DNA of 64,000 nt from NCBI GenBank assembly GCA_949752735.1, contig OX457038.1, positions 23,744,655 through 23,808,654 of the forward strand, written 5' to 3'. Origin of the DNA: Lumbricus terrestris. Taxonomy: Eukaryota; Annelida; Clitellata; Crassiclitellata; Lumbricidae. The position numbers and the translations under genes were made by a program. The notes beneath the pieces were generated by a model, which saw only the letters and a program-made list of their open reading frames with translations, was not told where the DNA came from and ran no database searches. Of the stretch, positions 21,816-33,064 are shown piece by piece. Numbering within the stretch: the stretch's first letter is position 1; each line of letters starts with the position of its first letter.

Positions 21816-22039
21816 GTGTAGACCAATTTCTGTGACTTAGTGAAGCATTGCAAATCCTCTTTAGAGTAGCATTTCGAAAGCAAAGAGCGTTCAGCAAATA
21901 AAGTAACGGAGCAGGTATATAGGTCTATTCACTCTATTGTCTACGCAAATTCTTACGCTTCATTTGAAAAACAATAAAGCGACAGCTGGGCCTACGCTGT
22001 TAGTTGTATATGGCAATGGGGATAAACAGCAACAGAATT

Positions 22040-22205
22040 TTTCCCTGCAAGAACTTTTGCCCCACCAGAATTTTTGTCCTGCCAGAATTTTTCCCTGTCA
22101 GAATGTTTGCCCTGCCAGAACTTTTGCCCTGCAAGAACTTTTGCCCTGCCAGAAAAATGCCCTGCCAGATTTGTTCTCTTCATGAACTTTTGCCCTGCCA
22201 GAGAG
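22040..22205. repeat. 17-bp minisatellite
   Basis: About ten copies of a CCCTGCCAGAACTTTTG unit with variants. An inverted echo (GGCAGGGCAA, CCAGGGCAA) follows at 22265-22330, before a GCGCCGCCACTG terminus near 22345, so the array probably belongs to a hAT-like element of the CAGTGGCGGCGC group. Confidence 0.8.
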
Positions 22206-22359
22206 CAGACGGACGTGAACAATAAGAAGCAATATGCCTGAACAAATTCTCCCAGCGTAAAATTTCTGGCAGGGCAACGACCAGGGCAACAGCCAGGGCA
22301 AAGGCTTTTTTACTAGAGCATTTGCCCTGCCATGCCCTGGCGTAGCGCCGCCACTGCTC

Positions 22360-23608
22360 TCAGATCTGAAAGAGGAAATATTGATATGTCGAAATACTGT
22401 TCATCTCGAGACCATGTTAGCCAATACCGCCTATTCGACTGTAGAGCCATGGAGGCCTACACAGGATTACAAAGGATTGCAAATGATTTTTAAAGAAATA
22501 AAATTCACGAATAAAGTGCTGTGCGTTAAGTAATTTAAAAAGTCTAATCTATTTCGTTTTCCAAATCACTTCAAGCAGGATTGTGTCCTGGTAAGTGCGA
22601 CGGAAAGTTTGCAAATGCACACTGCCTTTTCTATAAGAACAGCTTTTCACACATGGCCTAGGCTACATATAAGCAAATTATTGCTCATTGCCAAAATCTG
22701 TGCATCAGAAAGGTGACAAACAGCATCATATCATTATGATCAGATTCGTGTCATTTTATTTATCTCACGTAAAGAATCTGCTTTGGTCGCAATTTGCATT
22801 TGTAATCGCAATTACAATCTCGATATATTTTCTTCAGCGCCCCAGATATTAAATTGTGGGGTTTCAGTGAAAAAAAATTCCGCCATTAACAAAATCGATA
22901 GGCTATTAAGGGATGAAAAAAATGACAAAATGATATGAAAAAGTATTGTTGTAGACTATATCCTATACATGTAGGAAGTAATGTACAATTAAAGTTAGTT
23001 TTATCCACCTTAAGCTATATATCTAGGCCTATATAATTGACTGAGGTTCACTCAACTTTTAGACATAACATTTGTCTTAAACCCTTGTCAATGCATTTTA
23101 GAAGAATATAACCGACTTGTTGTTTGAGTTGATGATCAAACATTTGAAGCTTGTAACATCTAAATTTACAGTAGGCACTGCAAATGAGTTGCTACAGGTA
23201 GATACATATAGGTCTACTAAGTTACTAACCCATTCAGATGCAGGAAATAAAAAATAAAATAAAAAACTAAGCGACGAAATAAGCCCAAAGCTTTCAACTG
23301 TTTTGGTTCGGTAAGAGACCCTAGTTGTGTTGTAGGCCTAATTCGAACATAAAAGGCTATAGCCTATATATGCAGTAGGCTAGGGCGAACCAACCATTTT
23401 GACACTAATTAAACCTAAGGGTGTCACTGAACTCAATGGTGCACTCCGTGAGGGAGGTAAAGGCCTACTACGCACAATTCCCAAGGGGAAATTTTTCCTC
23501 CCCACATCTAGAAACAGATTTACGGCCCTGAAACCTCCCGTACAATGGCTCCGTTCTTAGAGTGATCAAGAAAGCAAACGAAATATCCTAATTAGTTGTG
23601 GCAATATA
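22360..23608. other. Unassigned AT-rich tract
   Basis: I find no coding frame, RNA or paired termini here. Some short CCTACTACGCAC and AGGCCTA phrases recur throughout the window. Confidence 0.6.
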
Positions 23609-23610
23609 TA

Positions 23611-24010
23611 CACTGTGTCCCAATAAATCGGGCACCCTTTTGATAATGTGAATAAAACTGGTAAATATTCATCGATTGTCAGAATTTCAAAACAGGCGTG
23701 ATCCTGAGATAATTATCTACAAATTGGTAATTTATGAACAGCCCTCACTAAAAAATTACGTCATAATGACGCCGTTAATTTACATATCGAAATCAAATGT
23801 CAACAAAAATCGTTAGAGAATGGCGTTCTGAATTCTCTGATGCAAATGACGTAATTGTGATGTCAATATTCATGCCAGAAACTTCGCATTTGAATCAGTG
23901 TAAGATAATTATCTCAGGATAAAAACAGTTTTGAAATTTTAAAAATCGATTAAGATTTGCCTGTTTTATTCACATTATAAAAAGGGTGCCCGATTTATTG
24001 GGATACAGTG
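23611..24010. mobile_element. Mariner-type MITE
   Basis: Inverted ends CACTGTGTCCCAATAAATCG...CACCCTTTT of about 30 bases, with a further inverted segment (GATAATTATCT) inside, flanked by TA at 23609-23610 and 24011-24012. 400 bases, non-coding. The outermost bases resemble those of the mariner at 28080. Confidence 0.85.
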
Positions 24011-24765
24011 TATATACAATGGCCTGTTCCATCGAGAAATCGTGACTCGAAGCCCAGGGCTTCAAGTTCAAGTGCAAGTCCTGAGAGCCCGAAGAAAATT
24101 GGTCTCGAGAGACTCGAGTACTACATCACTGGATCTGGAAGGGCACATTGAAACTTAAACATTTATCTTCAGTAAATACAGAAACAATAACAGTAAAGTC
24201 TTTCAAGTTAGTTGATATAACTGAAGACATACACAAAATTACACTTGTATAAAAAGCATGCTCTCAAACATTATCGTAATTTTATATACCGTATATACTC
24301 GACTATAAGTCGAGAAATTTAAGTCTATTTCAAAACGCCAAAAACGGTCTTCAACTTATACTTGAGAGGCAAAACCGACGGATGACCTTTAGACTGAATA
24401 TTTAACATTACGAAATGCTCAGTTGATTTTAGTTGTCTTTGTTGTTACTTCGTTTTTTCAAGTAAAATTACATTTCAACAAATTATTGACTAAATACAGA
24501 CCAAAACGAAATTTTCTTCTCTTATAACAATGTTATTATAATACTTGTACAATATTTCATGCAACAAAAGCGATCTCATATATTATCGCTTTATTATTGC
24601 ACAGCCGAAAGAACTCATATATCAAAGCTTCGCATGGCGTTTGAATCGAAAAGTAAGGATGCAAATAAGTATGGTCTTTGTCTATTATTTTAGCAACAGC
24701 ATGGCCCATCTTTCATGTATTATTACGGGAAATATCAAAACTTCGCATTGTTGAATCGAAGATTA

Positions 24766-25825
24766 ACCCTTTCCGGTCCACAGTCCCACCTGGTGGGACA
24801 TTTGAATTTTCCCGTTCCGGTGCTATGGCCCACCCCGTGGGACATCAACTTTAGATGTCATATTTTGGTCCAACGTCACATCGTGTGGGACATATTGTCC
24901 TACACAGTGATACATCAGACTGTACTGAAGTGAACAGTCTATAAATCTAGTTCTTTTCAGTATTGTATGGTTTTTTTATACTATGAAACCGACAGTAAAT
25001 ATCACCGTGCAAAATGGCTGCTGCGAGTAGAAATCGTTATAAAGCTAGCGGTTAGTATTTTTAGAGGAAAGTTCTGATAATGAAAGTAACAGTAGTGACC
25101 AAAATGAATGTACTGCTCCCCACCAACATCATCCCCTTCCATTATCCATTTCCATTACCCCTGCCATTGCCCCCTCCATTGGATATTTTCCTTGCCATTA
25201 CAGTTATGTATGTATGTATATATGTATGTGTGTATGTTGCATGTATGTATGTACATGTATGTATGATGTATGTATGATGTATGTATGTATGCATGTATGG
25301 ATGTATGTACATAATTTATGATAATTATATATGTATGCATTTATGTATATATAATTATAATATTATGTATGTATATATTTATGCATAGGCTATATGTATG
25401 AATGTAAATCCAGTCACAAAAGACCCTCTCCTCACGACAATGAGGAACGACTAAACTGAAAGCATAACTTTTTCTCAGCATTTCCTAACAAGAACACAAA
25501 AGATTGCACAGTGTGCAGCAACAGAAAGGTATCAGGGCGAAGAAAAAACCCGATTTACTGTTGTAAGACGTGTTCTTGAAAACATGGACTGCACCCCACG
25601 GAATGTTTCGAAAAGTACCACACCTTGGTCAATTACCGTGAATAAACTCTGAACATGCACATTTCGAACATGTAGCATAACTGTAAACATCACTTCATTC
25701 AAGTACTTTCTTCGGTTACATTAATTTCAAAGAATACACAATGTGTAGTATGAAATGCCTGTTTTCGTAAAAAATATTAGGACTACTGTGGGAAGGTACA
25801 AAAATTTTATTGGACCGGAAAGGGT
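24766..25825 (+). pseudogene. Internally deleted piggyBac element
   Basis: Flanked by TTAA at both ends, with inverted termini CCCTTTCCGGTCCA and TGGACCGGAAAGGG. A transposase-like N terminus starts at 25014 (MAASSRNRYKASG, then an acidic Ser/Asn-rich stretch after frame slips). At 25484-25640 a C-terminal cysteine-rich domain is readable: KDCTVCSNRKVSGRRKNPIY then CCKTCS, stop, ECFEKYHT, matching the C-x-x-C...Y-x-C-x-x-C...C-F-x-x-Y-H-T end of piggyBac transposases. The catalytic middle is missing and a TATG microsatellite (25205-25390) sits in its place. Confidence 0.8.
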
Positions 25826-26289
25826 TAAGCATGTAAATGAGCACGAGCCGTTTTTGTCAACTGTTTTAGCAACAGCGTGGCTTATCTTTCATGTATAGTA
25901 TGGCATTTAGCCAGGGCTTAAAGTGTGCCTGGACGGTCATGGACGGCGTCCATGCACTTGTTTTAAAATCTGAACACCGTCCAGCCACTTATTGGCGAGC
26001 ACAGACTGGAAAGATAAGAGGCGTCCAGGCACTTCTTTTGGAGAGGTAAGGGGCGTCCAAGTACTTATTTTTCCACACTTTATGCACTGCATTTAGCGTT
26101 TTTGGGACGTTTATAACATCTACAGTTTTTATGGCATGGCCGCCATATCCATAAGTCTTATGCGTGAGTATTGACAACGAACAGTAAGTAGTGTTTTCTG
26201 AGTACTTCTCTGTAGGCTCCTAACATTGGACCATACATAATACTTGTACAATATTTCATGCAACAAAAAGTAGGCAAGGTAGCGACTCG

Positions 26290-26925
26290 GGAGGTTCTCA
26301 GCATCCTGGTAAGAGTGAGCGCCTCCCGAGGCGGGAGCAGCTCCCGCTCTCTGTCTTTTAGTGCTGCCTCTACCCTTGTCCACTCTTTCGTAATTCCCGC
26401 CTTGACTACTGCAGCACCCTCTATCATGGACCACCGGCTGACCGGATTGGCTGCCTGGAACGAGTCCTCCGTTCTACGGCGCGACTTGTTGGCCATATCC
26501 CAAAATATGGTCATGTCTCATCCTATATGCGGGATATCTTACACTAGCTCCCTTCTCCACAGCGGATTGCATACAGGGTCTGTGCATTGGTTAGGCGGTG
26601 CATTGAAGGACTAGCTCCACCATATCTTCGACAACTTTGTTGTTCCACCTTAGGAGTTCAGCGTCGATCCACGAACCAAGCTGTTCCTGGTTCCCCGCTG
26701 TCGGACTGCTATCCGACAGCGTCGTTCCTTCTCTGCTGCAGGTCCTGCAACTTGGAATGGTCTCCCTGTTACACTGCGCTTAATTCCCAGGGCCCAGGGG
26801 TCACTCCACTCTGTTCTTAAGAACCTAAAAACTGTTTTATTTAGCCGTGGTTGGGCCGGGAGTGCTTCTGAGTAGCCTACCTTGAAGAGGCGCTATATAA
26901 ATTTCTGAAATAAAATAAATAAATA
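26290..26925 (+). pseudogene. L2-like LINE C-terminal fragment
   Basis: Broken frames give VLRSTARLVGHIPKYGHVSS and VRRCIEGLAPPYLRQLCC, the C-terminal domain of L2-like reverse transcriptases. The 3' end is GGGAGTGCTTCTGAGTAGCC, GAAGAGGCGCTATATAAATT and a short AAATA tail. 5'-truncated. Confidence 0.75.
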
Positions 26926-28079
26926 CAAATTATATAACAGGATTCTAAAATTGGCCGGTATACCCCGTGTACGGCATATTTTCAGCACCTACGGTGTCCA
27001 ACATTGTACGTCTGCAAGTGGGGCCATACCTACTTACTCAAATATGAAATCTATGCATGGTGCTAGCAGCCGGAAGTGGTGGATGGAAGTCATCTATATG
27101 TATTCACATACTGATTGATTATATTATAAATGATTTCCAAACATAATTTGTGTATTTTATAAGTTTCTTTAATCATTAGAAATACTATTGTTAAATGTCA
27201 CTTGTATTGATTTTACGCATTCGACTTATATTCAAGCCGTCGATTTTGGACGCTAATTTTTCTGAAAAACTACACTTCGACTTATACTTGAATCGATTTA
27301 TAGTCGAGTATATACGGTATACTATACTTTATATGCTGCAATTAAAAAAACTTTCTACATCCTGGAGACTGAAGAACTATATGGTATTTGATATTAGTAT
27401 TTTAATTTTGCATACAGCATTGCTCCCAGATGTATGTGTCACATTTAAAATAAATGAGAGATAGGTATGATATTAGTTTAACTTGTTCTCAACTATTTTC
27501 TTTATTTATACTATGCAATTTCATAACTTTAGCAGGACAAAACTACTCCTGCATTGCACCAGATCACGGGAGTTAGTCCACAAATTATGTAACTGTGCCA
27601 TGATTGTCACTCTCCATGTAGCAGGTCAGTACATACACAGCAAAACAGTAGAGGGAACAATTTCTCCTATGGCCAATGAAAATAAGGTCAGCAGAACAGA
27701 ACATTCAAGTACTTTCAATTTATACAGAAATAACAAATCATCACGATTCTGACAGAGCTGGTCAAAAGATGTCAGCAATTGCAAGATATAAATGAATAAA
27801 CACTGGCCAGTTCAAAATTAACACAGTTAATAAAATTCTTATCACAAAAGTCAGTCACAATCAAACAGTGGCAGCGCTACAGTAGGTCGTGGCAGGTCAT
27901 TTGACCTGCCTATTTTGCTCACGAAATGCCTAATGACCTGCCAAAAAACTTTGGAATATTTAATATCTTCTCCACATTTATTTAAGAGTTTAAAATGAAA
28001 AATCAAATTTGTTCCTCGTCCACAAGATCACTAGTGTTGTAGTGTAGATCTAACTCGACTTTTTATGTCTGGTCATATA

Positions 28080-29042
28080 CACCGTGTCTCAATAAAAAAG
28101 GTGCAAAATTGTTTTTGTCAGAACTTCGCCAAATTTCCACCAATCTTAATCACTTTTGGTAGGTAGACGGAAAAATGGCTGAAATTTCATGCTATATATA
28201 ACTTTTCCACCTCACCTGACTCATATCACCGCACTACCTTGTTAAACACAGATGTACCAATTTCTCATATAACGCTTAGATTTTAATACTTCCAACAAAC
28301 TATCTGACGTCTGAATTAGCACGCAATAAAGTAAATAGCAGAGTTTCTTAATTGTTATGACAGATCTGCTTAAAAGTGTTAGAATTGGTGCTCGAAATGT
28401 ACCCTACATGCACGGACACAAGCGCTAAGACGGCGACGCCTCTGGTCGATAGCACCATCAACAATCGACTGGTCAAAGCGCGCCCACTCGTCGATCAGAC
28501 GCGTTTTGAGTTCGTCGACACTGGCTATTCTGGACCGGTAAAAACCTTCTCCTGCAGCACACTCCATATGCTATAGTCGACTGGGTTAAGATCTGGTGAA
28601 TTTGGCGGCCACAGAGTTGGAGGAATGAAGTCGGGCGTCTCTCGCTCCAGGAAAGAGACGGTGTCGCGCGCTCGATGCGCCGGGGCGCCATCCTGTTGGA
28701 AGACAAAAAACTCGCCCTGGGATATCCGGCGTATGTCTGACGGTATCTTCTGGGCAAGAAGGTTGTCGCGAAAGTAGGTCTATGCCCCATTCACTTTGAC
28801 ATCTGGCTCGATGCAATGGATTTCAGTGCAGCCAAGCTTCGAGACGCCGTTATATGAAAAATTGGTACATCTGTGTTTAACAAGGTAGTGCGATGATATG
28901 AGTCAGGTGAGGTGGAAAATTTATATATAGCATGAAATTTCAGCCATTTTTCCGTCTACCTACCAAAAGTTATTAAGATTGGTGGAAATTTGGCGAAGTT
29001 CTGACAAAAACAATTTTGCACCATTTTTATTGAGACACGGTG
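28080..29042 (-). pseudogene. Mariner-like element (DD37D type) with broken transposase
   Basis: Inverted repeats of about 195 bases at both ends (CACCGTGTCTCAATAAAAA outermost), flanked by TA. The minus strand between 28800 and 28380 encodes the C-terminal half of a Tc1/mariner transposase: FVFQQDGAPAHRARDTV, then PNSPDLNPVDYSIW, then RIASVDELKTRLIDEWARFD. The second Asp (DGAPAH) and the third (NPVDYS) are 37 residues apart by my count, as in the DD37D (maT) group. The frame breaks near 28550 and the N-terminal half with the first Asp is missing. Confidence 0.85.
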
Positions 29043-29651
29043 TATATACATATATGATATATATCTAGTAGGTCGATAGAGGTACAAGCTGTAAACTCCA
29101 AGAAACTATGCTTTGTGGATTGCAGCTGTTACGTCAGAGAATTGTAGAAATAAACAATAGTCGGTCTCTTTTAATCTATCACATGCATAATTCATAAAGT
29201 TTTACGTCGTGGCGCCTTTCGCACGGCACGACGAGGCAAGTATATGAACGACCTAGAAGTTGAATGAGACAAATTTCTAGAATTACGGAAAGGAAAGAGC
29301 CGATGATTCACTACCTACACCTCTCGGAGACTCTGCAACGCCTCTTCTCTTCTTGAATTGCACAATTTCTGTAGGCCTACATTGTATAAAGGTGCACTCT
29401 ATGAAATGTACAAGTTGTTGCAGATACGATTCCAGTCTAGGCATCGAAAGCAGAAAGAAGCTTCAGCTGCTTGAAACTTATTGAAACCCATCTGCTCACA
29501 ACAATGGCTGAACAACGCCTGTCAGATCTAACTGTCATTTCCATTCACAAGAACAGAGCGTAGAAAATGATTCTTGATGCCGCTGTAGACAAATTTGGTA
29601 AAAAAGTAAAATTCTTTCAAAATTAGTAAAGCAACTATAATACCCTCAGCT

Positions 29652-30650
29652 GTGTCGGATACCCTCAGCTGTGTTCGCTGTGAGGGAGATACCAGTGGCT
29701 GGTTTCGGATTAGGTCGGGAGTTCGACAAGGCTGTATCCTAGCTCCAGACATGTTTGACGTGGCCATGGATAGGGTTGTGGGGAGGACTGTTGCCAGGGC
29801 TATGCCTGGAGCTGATATCGGCGAAGTTGCATTTACTGACTTTGATTTTGCTGATGATGTATCTCTACTGGCCCAAATTTATGACTTGCTGGCATCAACC
29901 CTTACAATCTTCGAGGAGGAGGCATCAGAGTTGGGTCTACACATCAACTGGCAGAAAACAAAGGTGCAGAGTCTGAGCGATTTTCTACCACGACCTCCGG
30001 ACATCATGGTAGAGGGGGAGGCGATCGAGTGTGTTGAGGGCTTCAACTATTTGGGCGTGCTCACTCACGAGTCCTGTCGCAGCACTGCGGAGATCTCAAG
30101 ACGCCTGGGAATGGCAAGCGGAGCGTTTGGAGCCCTAAAAAATAACATCTGGTCCACTCGTATCAGCCTCGGTACCAAGATACGACTGTTCAACTCATAT
30201 ATCATGCCAGTTCTCCTCTACGGCTCTGAAACATGGTCATTCGGTCGACGGGATCAGCTGCGCCTAGATGCCTTTGGGACTAAGTGCTTGAGGACCTTAT
30301 GCGGCATCAAGTGGTCCGACTTCATCACCAATGCGGAGGTCTACAACAGAACAGGACAAACAACAGTATGCGGTACTATTAGACGGAGACGTCTGGGGCT
30401 GCTTGGTCACGTTGCTCGAATGCCAGCTAACTCAGACTCTAGACAGGCACTGCTGGCGCAGGCTCCGCCTTCCTGGAAGCGCCCTAGAGGAAGACCCAGA
30501 ACAACGTGGCTCGGGATGATAATCGAAGACTTAACTGGGCTGGGTATGGATTTGAACATGGCCATTACTGTGGCTGAGGATCGGACACGCTGGAGAAATT
30601 TGGTAAACTCATTGTGCAACGCTCCCATTGGTGGAGTAGGCGACGAATGA
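29652..30650 (+). CDS. RTE-like LINE reverse transcriptase fragment, open frame
   Basis: 332 codons without a stop. It starts in the palm: FRIRSGVRQGCILAPDMFDV, then FTDFDFADDVSLLAQ (catalytic FADD), LGLHINWQKTKVQ, NYLGVLTHESC, and YGSETWSFGRRDQLRLDAF. It ends with RRRRLGLLGHVARMPANSDS and KRPRGRPRTTWLG, motifs common at the end of RTE/RTEX-type ORFs. An ATG microsatellite (GATGATGATG, 30648) follows as a likely tail. The 5' half with the endonuclease is absent. Clade assignment (RTE versus RTEX) is uncertain. Confidence 0.85.
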   Translation: MSDTLSCVRCEGDTSGWFRIRSGVRQGCILAPDMFDVAMDRVVGRTVARAMPGADIGEVAFTDFDFADDVSLLAQIYDLLASTLTIFEEEASELGLHINWQKTKVQSLSDFLPRPPDIMVEGEAIECVEGFNYLGVLTHESCRSTAEISRRLGMASGAFGALKNNIWSTRISLGTKIRLFNSYIMPVLLYGSETWSFGRRDQLRLDAFGTKCLRTLCGIKWSDFITNAEVYNRTGQTTVCGTIRRRRLGLLGHVARMPANSDSRQALLAQAPPSWKRPRGRPRTTWLGMIIEDLTGLGMDLNMAITVAEDRTRWRNLVNSLCNAPIGGVGDE

Positions 30651-31024
30651 TGATGATGATGAACTATAATGTATGAATATGCTATAATAATTGGCTGCAA
30701 GCATTCAATGATGGTTTTATTTGTTTGTATACATAGGTTAAGCTGCTTAGGCCTATGTTATTCAATACTCAAAATTCAATTAAATTTTTTTCAACCTGCC
30801 AAATAGCTTCCACGACCCTGACGCGACCTGCCTAAATTGTAGAGCTGGCGCCGCCACTGCTATCAAATAACCTGCTCAGTACATATTCACTGCAGTAAGA
30901 TGCCACTTGATTGTACTATAAATTTCAGTTACAAATTAACTATATTTCTGCTAACTGATTTCAAAAATCTTATAGAACAAAAAAATGTTCAGTGTCACCT
31001 TATTTGTAATACATTACTACCACA

Positions 31025-31738
31025 TAGTGGAGGCACCAGGATTTTAGATTTTGGGGGGGACTGAAGTCCTAAGCCCTTCGTCTCTCCCAGGGGCCCAACT
31101 AGAACATTTTCCTTGAGGGAGATCACAATGAAAGCGTCGAAGGCACGAAGTTGAGAGTGCCAGAGGTATAGGGGGGTCTGAGGGAGCATTGTAAGCTCCT
31201 CCAGTGGGATCGGGGCGGAACCCCAAACACCAACGCATTTTTAGCAGTTGACATCGACTCATTATGGATAACACGGATAAACAGTGGATAACACTCTAGA
31301 AAATTATAATATTTCCGAAATATTTCTGAAATATTGGAAGGATATAAGCATCTTCAATCCCAGCCACAACTTTGGGGACCGTCCCTCTGGCTCCTAAGTC
31401 TTCACCCATGAGTGCTGCTGCTAGTTGCTGCTATATTTCCCAATGTAGTTGTACATATTGGACTACAGGTGTAGCCCCTCAGTAGGCCGGCAGGGCATAC
31501 ATGGTGAACATAACCTCATTACGGGTCGGCAGCATGTTTGACATATCTGCTGTGTATTCTATTAGAATAGGCACTATATATGCTCTGATAATATAGTTGA
31601 TTTCGTTGCCATTTGTCACCGTCCAGTTTTCTTATTACGAAGTAAGCAATTGTAGAGATTTTCCAATTGTTGCTTTGGGAAGGGGCTGAGCAACATATAG
31701 GGGAGCTTAGCCCCTTAGCCTCTCTGGTGCCGCCACTG
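31025..31738. mobile_element. CAGTGGCGGCACC-type element
   Basis: Ends AGTGGAGGCACCAG and CTGGTGCCGCCACTG are inverted. The inner part 31255-31560 is shared with 46100-46410 (GGATAAACAGTGGATAA, GAAATATTTCTGAAATATTG and CATAACCTCATNACGGGTCG). No duplication is evident. Confidence 0.55.
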
Positions 31739-31909
31739 CCAAAATTTTACCACTAAAAACTCCTGAAACAACAGAAGCACTCAAAAGTCACCTGTAAGTC
31801 ATTCAGTTCATAACAAAATGGACCAGTACTGGCAACAAGCTGCTGTCCATTTCACATAAGAGTGTAATAGGTATTTGAAGTCTGAATTCATGAAAGATAA
31901 CTACTGTTG

Positions 31910-32055
31910 TTAGCTGGCAGGGAATATTCTCTCTGCTTCTTCCGCTCTTAAGCTTGCTGTCATCGTCATTTTGTAATGCAGGAAACCAAGTGAACGGCAT
32001 TCTGGGATATGCCGAAACAGTGTTTCTAATCGTTTGTTTGGTGTGCCATACTTCG
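31910..32055 (-). CDS. Nuclear receptor LBD, last coding exon
   Basis: The acceptor TTTTTCAG precedes CGAAGTATGG. It completes an Ala codon, then encodes 47 residues, KYGTPNKRLETLFRHIPECR to RAEEAERIFPAS, and a TAA at 31912-31910. RLETLFRHIPECRSLGFLHY aligns with helices 10-11 of NR1 receptors (TKLLLKLPDLRTLNNMH in Rev-erb). After it only about 20 residues remain and they contain no clear AF-2 helix (two hydrophobics, x, Glu, two hydrophobics). Rev-erb also lacks AF-2 and represses constitutively, so a ligand-independent or repressive role is possible, but this is inference. A further alternative last exon cannot be excluded. Confidence 0.87.
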
Positions 32056-32132
32056 CTGAAAAACCATAAAAGCAAACACTATTACAGACACTGGATTTTT
32101 TAATTATATATATATATATTCACTCATCTATT

Positions 32133-32185
32133 CATTACAAGCATTTATATAGTGCCCCTTCAAGGTTATTGCCCTGGAGCGCTTA
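32133..32185 (-). mobile_element. L2-like 3' tail, inverted
   Basis: GCATTTATATAGTGCCCCTT is the inverse of the L2-like 3' end. Only the tail is present. It lies just upstream of the last receptor exon. Confidence 0.5.
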
Positions 32186-32324
32186 TCACAATTATATATA
32201 CAAATATTACAATTATATTGCAATTTCCATGCATGCATTTATGCATCATGAGGAAAAGGTTGCTCACACTTAAGCAGAGCTGAAACTGATATGAGCTAAT
32301 TTAGATAGAGGCAACTTAGAGCAG

Positions 32325-32725
32325 TTGTAGTTTGCTGGAAAGAACAGAGATGAGAATGCTGCGATGGATGCTTGGAATATCACTGAAAGACATGAAACGA
32401 AGTGAGGACATCAGGAAGACGCTCGGTGTGGCATGCATCACTGACAAAGCACGGGAGACCAGGCTGCGATGGTATGGACACGTAATGAGAAATGAGGAGG
32501 GTAGCTGCGTCAAAAGAATCATGCAGGCGGAGGTATATGGTCGACGCAGTCGGGGACGACAGAAGAAAAGATGGGAGGACGTGATACAACAAGACCTGAA
32601 GCTGCTCAAATTGAAGAAAGAAGACACCGGAAGCAGAGACAAGTGGAGGAGAAGGATCCGAGTGGCTGACCCCTCGCCAGAGGGAATAATCCTAGCCTGA
32701 AGGGAAAGAAGAAGAACTTAGAGCA
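32325..32725 (+). pseudogene. RTE-like LINE 3' end
   Basis: Open frame to 32700: EMRMLRWMLGISLKDMKRSE, then TRLRWYGHVMRNEEGSCVKR and SRGRQKKRWEDVIQQDL, the C terminus of RTE-like ORFs, followed by GAAGAAGAA. 5'-truncated; inside the receptor's last intron. Confidence 0.75.
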
Positions 32726-33064
32726 GTTGTATGCTACTGTTGCACCTGGAGTTCCATTTAACATTGAGCGTGAGTAGTTCTAATCTCCTGTGATGCACTA
32801 GAGTTTTAGCCGACACTTGGAAATATGCAAATAGTGAGCCCATGGCTAAGGGCAGCAGGCATGGTAGCACAGATGAGGAAGTGTGCAGCAGCTTGAAAAG
32901 GGGAGATCATGACTGACCAGAGGATACAGCCAAATGTTAGGACTCAGTGGCCAGACAGAAATAGGCCTTGGACAGGTGAGAGTTGGTAATCCTACCATTG
33001 GTGCTGATGGCAGTGAGGTTACTTCTGTTGGAGTGGTTCTGCTTGGTGGTGTGTTCGATGGCTG

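Larger units (their letters stand above)
24287..27319. mobile_element. Composite TIR element, TACCGTATATACTCG ends
   Basis: TACCGTATATACTCGACTAT at 24287 is mirrored by the complement ending at 27319, and the inner CGACTTATACTTGA segments also pair. The 3-kb interval holds a piggyBac remnant, a TATG microsatellite and an L2 fragment, so little of the original element is left. A 30-base phrase (TACTTGTACAATATTTCATG) at 24541 recurs at 26241. A phrase with TTTAGCAACAGC...CTTTCATGTAT occurs at about 24690 and 25865, on either side of the piggyBac. Confidence 0.65.
27866..30859. mobile_element. hAT-like composite element
   Basis: Left end CAGTGGCAGCGCTACA and right end TGTAGAGCTGGCGCCGCCACTG, with near-identical 8-bp flanks CAATCAAA (27858-27865) and CTATCAAA (30860-30867). 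GGTCATTTGACCTGCC-type repeats lie just inside both ends. A mariner and an RTE-like LINE are nested inside. Confidence 0.7.

Noticed and set aside
25080..25340. Open frames on both strands over the TATG repeat
   Set aside because: Low-complexity translation of a microsatellite.
28379..28816. An active transposase gene
   Set aside because: The frame breaks near 28550 and the N-terminal half with the first catalytic Asp is missing.
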